Below, piece by piece: positions 58,961 to 64,000 of a stretch of 64,000 nt of DNA. The notes beneath the pieces were generated by a model. That model was not told the DNA's origin and searched no databases. It was given only the letters and a program-made list of their open reading frames with translations. The stretch covers positions 74,786,435 through 74,850,434 of the forward strand of contig JAMXBB010000006.1 of the NCBI GenBank assembly GCA_024138015.1, written 5' to 3'. The stretch comes from Lumnitzera littorea (Eukaryota > Streptophyta > Magnoliopsida > Myrtales > Combretaceae). The stretch's first letter is position 1. Each line of letters starts with the position of its first letter. The position numbers and the translations under genes are program-made.

Positions 58961-59590
58961 GTTGACTCCTATTACTTGTACTGATGTAAGAAGTTTCCAT
59001 GGATTGGCTTCATTTTACAGAAGGTTTATTAGGAACTTTAGCACCATCATCGAGCCACTTACTAAGCTAACAAAGAAGAACATCGACTTTTGATGGGGGG
59101 AAAAGGAGGAGAGGAGCTTTGCCGACATAAAAGAAAGATTGACCTTCACTTCGGTGTTAGTACTACCTAACTTCGACAAAATTTTTGAGTTAGAATGTAA
59201 CGCATTAGGTGTTGGAATAGGCACTGTCCTAATGCAAGAAGGTCGACTAATTGCCTTTTACAATGAGAAGCTCTGAGGACTACAACTGAACTACTCTGTA
59301 TATGACAAGGATCTTTTGGCATTAATCTGAGCAATGCAAGTATGGTAACATTACTTATTATTGAGAGAATTTGTCATATATACTGACCATAAATTGCTGA
59401 GGTACCTCCAAAGTCAAACCAAGTTGTTGAAGTGGTAGGTAAGGTGGGTTAAATTCCTTAAAGGGTTCAATTTTGTGATAAGGTATAAGCGAGGGTTCAA
59501 TTTTGCAATAAGTTATAAGCAAGGAAAGAGCAACATAGTTGCAGATGCTCTTTCAAGGAGGCATGTGTTCTTATTAGAACTTTAGACCGG
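58961..59590 (+). pseudogene. RNase H of element E
   Basis: V-R-S-F-H-G-L-A-S-F-Y-R-R-F-I (58985), F-E-L-E-C-N-A-L-G-V-G-I-G-T-V-L-M-Q (59190), V-I-Y-T-D-H-K-L-L-R-Y-L (59385) and V-A-D-A-L-S-R-R (59540). The usual catalytic D-A-S-G reads N-A-L-G. A 30-bp in-frame tandem duplication near 59464-59523 doubles the G-F-N-F-x-I-x-Y-K-x segment. Confidence 0.85.
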
Positions 59591-59639
59591 GTTGTTTGGT
59601 TTTTTAAGTATCAAAGAACAGTACTTTGAGGATCTACAC

Positions 59640-60896
59640 TTTGGATCAATAATTCGCGATGCATCAATGGGAGGATAGTGGACGAGTATCATGTGGAGGA
59701 TGGCTATCTGTTCTGAAAGGGAAGACTGTATGTGCCAACTTGTTTCCTCCGGGAATTATTTATTAAGGAAGCCCACAGTGGAGGGCTCTCCGAACACTTT
59801 GGAGAGAGGAGGACATGTAAACTATTGAATGGTTGATTCTTTTGGTCAAGAATGTGAAGAGATGTGCACCAAGTTGTGGAAAGCTGTATAATATGGAAAA
59901 AGGCTAAGTGTTAAGCCGAACAAGAGAAAACAATGCCCTTACCTATTCCAGCGAGGCTATAGGCTGAACTAAGTATGGACTTTATTCTCAGACTACTACG
60001 AACTGCCCGAGTAAAGATTCTATAATGTTTGTCATGGATCGGTTCATTAAGATAGCATACTTCGTGCCTTACACCAAAGCTAACGATGCTTCGACTATGT
60101 TTCTCTTTTCTTATAGGAGATTGTGCAAATACATGGCGTGCTAAGGAGTATAGTCTCCGACAAAGACTCGAAGTTCTTAAGCCATTTCTAAAGAACCATG
60201 TGGTGTCAGTTAGGAACCAAATTACTCTTTAGTACATCATGTCACCCCTAAATTGATGGCCAAATAGAGGTAGTTAATCATACTTTGGGGTCACTACTCT
60301 AAGTTGTTGTAGGTAAGAACTTGGTTGATTGGGATGTCTACCTATCAGTAGTCGAATTCACCTATAATCGAATTATAAATGATACCACTAAGCAGACTCC
60401 CTTCGAGGTGGTCTATGGATTCAATCTTAAGTTGCCCCTCGACCATACCCCTATATCGGCACCTGCATTAGAGGAGCTTGATGCCTTGGCTAGAGCATAA
60501 TCTCTTTAGTACATCTATAATAAGGTCACTCAGCTTATTGACCAAGTTGCTAGAAGAATACGAGAAAGGACCAAGAGTAGGTTGGCTAAACAATTTCAGT
60601 TGGGAGACATGGTATGGCTACACCTTAATAAGGAATGGTTTCCAAACAAGAGGAAAAACAAATTATCTACAAGAACAAAAGGGCCTTTTAGAATCCTCTA
60701 GAAAATCAATGACAACGCCTATAGGTTGGAACTGCTTGAGGACTATGGGGTTTTTAATGCCTTCAACATTGCCGACCTCAGTCCATATCACCCTGATAGA
60801 GAACTGAGCAAACACCATTCAAATTTGATCCTAAATCTAAAACAACCCAAAAGGAGTGATGGGAACCAAGCTACGAGACCTCTGACTTACAGCTGA
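59640..60896 (+). pseudogene. Integrase of element E, frame running into the 3' LTR
   Basis: The zinc-binding part is near 59760-59910 (E-A-H-S-G-G-L-S-E-H-F, then R-D-V-H-Q-V-V). The core is badly frameshifted. The C-terminus is well kept: F-Q-L-G-D-M-V-W-L-H-L-N-K-E (60590-60640), G-P-F-R-I-L and N-D-N-A-Y-R-L-E-L (60680-60740), F-N-I-A-D-L-S-P-Y-H (60762-60791). This frame continues across the polypurine tract and 40 bases into the LTR, stopping at 60894-60896. Overlap of integrase with the 3' LTR is described for CRM elements. Confidence 0.8.
60846..60856 (+). other. Polypurine tract of element E
   Basis: CCCAAAAGGAG directly before the TGATGGGA LTR start. Confidence 0.65.
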
Positions 60897-61675
60897 GCCT
60901 AAGGACTATAGGGGCTAGTATGACAAATCCTTATGTTTCAACCAACCCCTACCAAAGCTGAATACTTCCTTGCCAAGTCACCTTTAATGCCATATCGTAT
61001 GATTGCCCATTATTCTATATTATGCTGAGTTGATGATTACCCTAATATCGAGCTGACCAATTACTCGACATCATCCTTACTGAGAAGCTAAGAGATAGAG
61101 CCCACCTATTCATACTTTTTGTCCGCGTCCCCTAACAACCTCGCCAATATAGCATCGTTACGTGTACAGTATCATATGAAGAATCTGTAGCACCAATGAT
61201 TGTTTTCCTTGTATATTCATTTTTACCTCTTTATATCATATACATTACTTCTTTAGGAAATGTCCTTACTGTCTTTTCCCTTTTGGGCAAGTTATCCTAA
61301 CTTACGGGTATAAATATCCTTGTACTTATAGCTGTAACTCATTAGATTACCTTCAATACACTTGAGTGGTTTCTTCCTTGTGTCAATACTACTTGTTTAC
61401 TCTCGACATCACTCTTATCCTTTCCCTTAAGCAAGGTTAGGTGGCGGATAACCTTATTAGATCAATTCGTACGTCATATCAAATTATGACATGAGTCATC
61501 GGATGTTCCATTAGTACGTCATATCTTTTGGAGTTGCTTGTAGGTTTTGCTTACCGTTTCATTCATCTTTGTCACTCTTTCGTTCCTTTCCCATTTAGCC
61601 CTTTTTCTTAGCTTTCTACAAGCTTAAACTCATCTAGCGACTAGCCTTGTTTGTTCTTGGCCATGGTTTGCAACA
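60857..61675 (+). repeat. 3' LTR of element E
   Basis: 819 bp, TGATGGGAACC to TTGCAACA. Its start was fixed by comparison with the inverted solo copy at 29547-30192, and its end by the 5' LTR fragment. Confidence 0.85.
61309..61316 (+). promoter_or_regulatory. TATA box of the E LTR
   Basis: TATAAATA in ACGGGTATAAATATCC; the inverted solo copy has GGGTATAAGTA at the same place. Confidence 0.5.
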
Positions 61676-61676
61676 A

Positions 61677-61792
61677 GATTGGTGTGTCACATCTCGATTT
61701 AGCCTTGAACGCAACACCTGCAATTAAAGCACATGATTGGTGCATCACATCTTGATTTAGCCCTAAATACAACACCTACAACTAACTTACAA
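61677..61792 (+). repeat. 58-bp direct repeat, two copies
   Basis: GATTGGTG(T/C)(G/A)TCACATCT(C/T)GATTTAGCC begins at 61677 and 61735, immediately after the E 3' LTR. It may be a fragment of another LTR beginning TGTCACATCTCGATTTAGCC. Confidence 0.8.
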
Positions 61793-63760
61793 TGAACTAG
61801 CGGACAAGGCTACATATATATATGCTACATATATATATACACTAGTAGAAGCACACTCGCTATGTGTATGCTATAATTAAATACAAAAGTATGCCAAAAT
61901 TTAAAATATAGAACAATACAATATATGACAAATATATTCAAACATTTTTTAGGCACTTAAAACACAGGTAATAACCAATGATTTTGTAATATGTGTAATC
62001 AAGTTCAGTTTGATAATTATGTTTTTAAATATATCTATAAGACATCTATATAAAAGAAACATATGTGAAATAAAAAATGTAAACATATTAAATATTTACT
62101 TTATTGGAAAGAAAAATCATTAATAGAGAGGAATGGTGAGTATGGCTTGAACGAAATCAAGCTTACTCCTTCTTGAGCAAACACTACGATCATTTATTTT
62201 TGTACAGTAATCTTAACTTATACACTCTCTTTTTTTAGTAAATAGCATATTCGAACATGAAAGAAAAAAGGAAAATATAAATAAAAAAAGTTATAATAAT
62301 AGAATACATAAACAAAAACAAACCTAAAATTTGGCTTGCATATGAATAATTATCCTCTTCCTCTCTTTATCTCTCATGGGCTTTAGAAGTGTATAAATCA
62401 AAAATGGAAAGAGATGGCATACCAATCCCTTCCCATTAAAATTACTCTATCTCTCTTCTTCTCACCATTCCTTTTCCTAATCATATCTACATTGCCATTT
62501 CAACAATTTTCCCAACAACATGGCCCATTGCTCCAATCATGTAACTACTCGATTTCCTTATATAAATACAAACATCTTTTTTTGTTGCTTTGGTTCCTGA
62601 CTATTAGAAAAACCAATGCATCTTCCCTTAGGCTATATATCTTTATTTCTAATTGTCAAAGCATGTAACACATATTATTTGATTTCTATTTTGCAATATG
62701 TATAATTTTGTTGATAAGAAAAAATGTAAAGTCAAATAACGCATAGTACATACATGATATTGATAATTCTACTTAATTTAAGTTTAAAATATGAAAATCT
62801 TTAACAGGCATCTTGATACCAAAAAATTACATTCATGTTGCAAAATCTTGCCCTAATCCAATGCTTACTTTCACTCAATTATGGATTCATGTTAAAAGTT
62901 TAAAAGCAATTTTCTTGAAAAAGAAAAAAAAAAAGTAAACATAATCCATCCTTAAAGCTAAAACCTAACTTTAACAATGACAAAAACAAATAGCATCATA
63001 ATTCACATTGCATATGAAAATAAAATAAAAAAAGAAGAAAAAAAAGCTTTAGAATCCAACAACAAAAATGAAAAAAGCGAAAATGACATATAAGTGCCAA
63101 TTCCAATAGGGGTGATGATCATCAAAGTTGTGTAATATATATGAAGTTATATAATACAATGACAAAAGAAAAAAAAAATTAGACAAAACACCTATTTCAA
63201 CGGTGGTGGTTGTCTTAATTTGTAATTTATCACCTTGAATGGGGATTATGAAGTTATTGAACTTGACAATGAAAATGGAGAAAGGGAAAAAGAAAATGAG
63301 ATATAATACTTGCTTCAATGGCATTAGAGGTTGTCGAAGTTGGTAATGGAAGATTATCACCTATGAATGTCGTGGAAAGCTGGAAGTAAGTAAGAGAGAC
63401 AGACAATAAAAAAAAAAAAATAGTTGTAGAGTGGAAGGAATAGAGTGAAGGTAAACATGGGAGAGAAAAATATGCAAGATAGTTTGTTAAAGTATACGTG
63501 GGAGAGAGAGATATGTTAGGCAGTCTTGTAGAAGTATATGTAGGAGAGAGAGAAAAACTATGAAAATATAATAAGAGAGAGTGAAAAAGTAGGAGAGGGA
63601 AAATACAAAGTAAAGAGTGAAGAAAGAGATAAAAGGGATAAATAGATATATTTATCAATTAATTATAATTTTAATAGTTCAATTTACTATTTGTTTTTTT
63701 GTTAAATAAGAGATAAATATGTAATTTTAATGATAGTGGTTATTTAAGCCTCTATCGAAT

Positions 63761-63799
<39 letters not shown>

Positions 63800-64000
63800 A
63801 ACTTACATAATCGGAGGGTTTTAATGAAATTCAGTCTTATAAATGATACTTTACATATTTATAATTTTGTATAACCAATTGTAATACTTTTTCTAACTCT
63901 TTTTACAAGATTTATACATAATGACTATTTAAGTTTATCTTAATGAACAAAAGTCCTTAAAAGTGGCTAACTTCACCTAGACGCTCTTAAAATCTTTCTC
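61793..64000. other. AT-rich intergenic sequence, nothing recognised
   Basis: Contains (TA)n runs near 61815-61850 and 63768-63794, A-rich tracts, and pyrimidine-rich strands that give long low-complexity minus-strand frames (63049-63658) rich in Leu, Ser, Phe and Tyr. A plus-strand frame at 62414-62668 resembles no family. No splice-supported gene, RNA gene or element terminus was found. Confidence 0.6.
63451..63560. repeat. About 42-bp degenerate tandem repeat, 2.6 copies
   Basis: Units begin GTAAACATGGGAGAGA (63451), GTATACGTGGGAGAGA (63492) and GTATATGTAGGAGAGA (63534). Confidence 0.75.

Larger units (their letters stand above)
55895..61675 (+). mobile_element. Element E: CRM/Reina-like chromovirus, 5' LTR truncated
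   Basis: Plus-strand order: LTR fragment, initiator-Met primer site, gag, protease, RT, RNase H, integrase, polypurine tract, full 3' LTR. LTR ends are TGATGGGA...CAACA. The polyprotein wording and the integrase frame running into the 3' LTR fit CRM-type chromoviruses, though Reina cannot be excluded. All genes are interrupted. Confidence 0.8.

Noticed and set aside
62414..62668. 84-codon plus-strand frame with a signal-like hydrophobic start
   Set aside because: No cysteine pattern, homologous copy, splice or promoter support; AT-rich chance frame is likelier, though a small unknown peptide cannot be excluded.
63049..63658. Two overlapping minus-strand frames of 103 and 134 codons with hydrophobic stretches
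   Set aside because: They translate purine-rich simple sequence and 42-bp repeats; composition, not membrane segments, explains them.

Overview
The window looks like AT-rich intergenic heterochromatin from a flowering plant, probably a eudicot. I find no host protein gene, tRNA or rRNA. Almost everything recognisable is LTR-retrotransposon sequence, nested and decayed. The organism call rests on Ogre/Tat-type LTRs with a GGCGACTC...GGGAC primer site, a Retand-type polyprotein with two RNase H domains, chromovirus polyproteins primed by initiator tRNA-Met, and a Copia-like solo LTR. Lineage names come from family knowledge applied by eye; no search was run.

Layout. (1) 1-21116 is an Ogre/Tat-like nest. 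A minus-strand element (Og2: left arm 1-1853, leader 17514-18436, 5' LTR 18459-21116) was split by a plus-strand relative (Og1, 1859-17508) flanked by AGAGT target duplications. Og1 has LTRs of about 2.5-2.7 kb, a primer site, a gag remnant, no pol, an 84-bp tandem array before its polypurine tract, and a nested 4.5-kb solo-LTR-like insertion (6615-11146). (2) 21117-26805 is a decayed minus-strand chromovirus (element A) carrying a Copia-like solo LTR with TTAAG duplications. (3) 26810-45975 holds two minus-strand Tat/Retand-like elements (C, then B) in tandem, sharing the LTR at 36260-36711. Each carries an extra plus-strand gene, antisense to gag-pol, between integrase and 3' LTR. These two antisense genes share two spliceosomal introns at identical places and phases. 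C also contains two solo LTRs. (4) 45976-50719 is a minus-strand CRM/Reina-like chromovirus (D), with most of gag missing. (5) 50720-55894 is a second copy of the solo-LTR-like element, preceded and partly duplicated by a near-perfect 2023-bp direct repeat joined by a single N, probably an assembly error. (6) 55895-61675 is a plus-strand CRM/Reina-like chromovirus (E) with a complete 3' LTR. (7) 61676-64000 is AT-rich sequence with short tandem repeats and no recognisable gene.

No coding region is intact. Most premature stops whose ancestral codon can be guessed are CAA/CAG/CGA/TGG turned into TAA/TAG/TGA, and several catalytic residues are lost by G-to-A changes, as expected for old methylated repeats. 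The most interesting signal is the pair of intron-containing antisense genes in B and C. No new defence or metabolic system is apparent.
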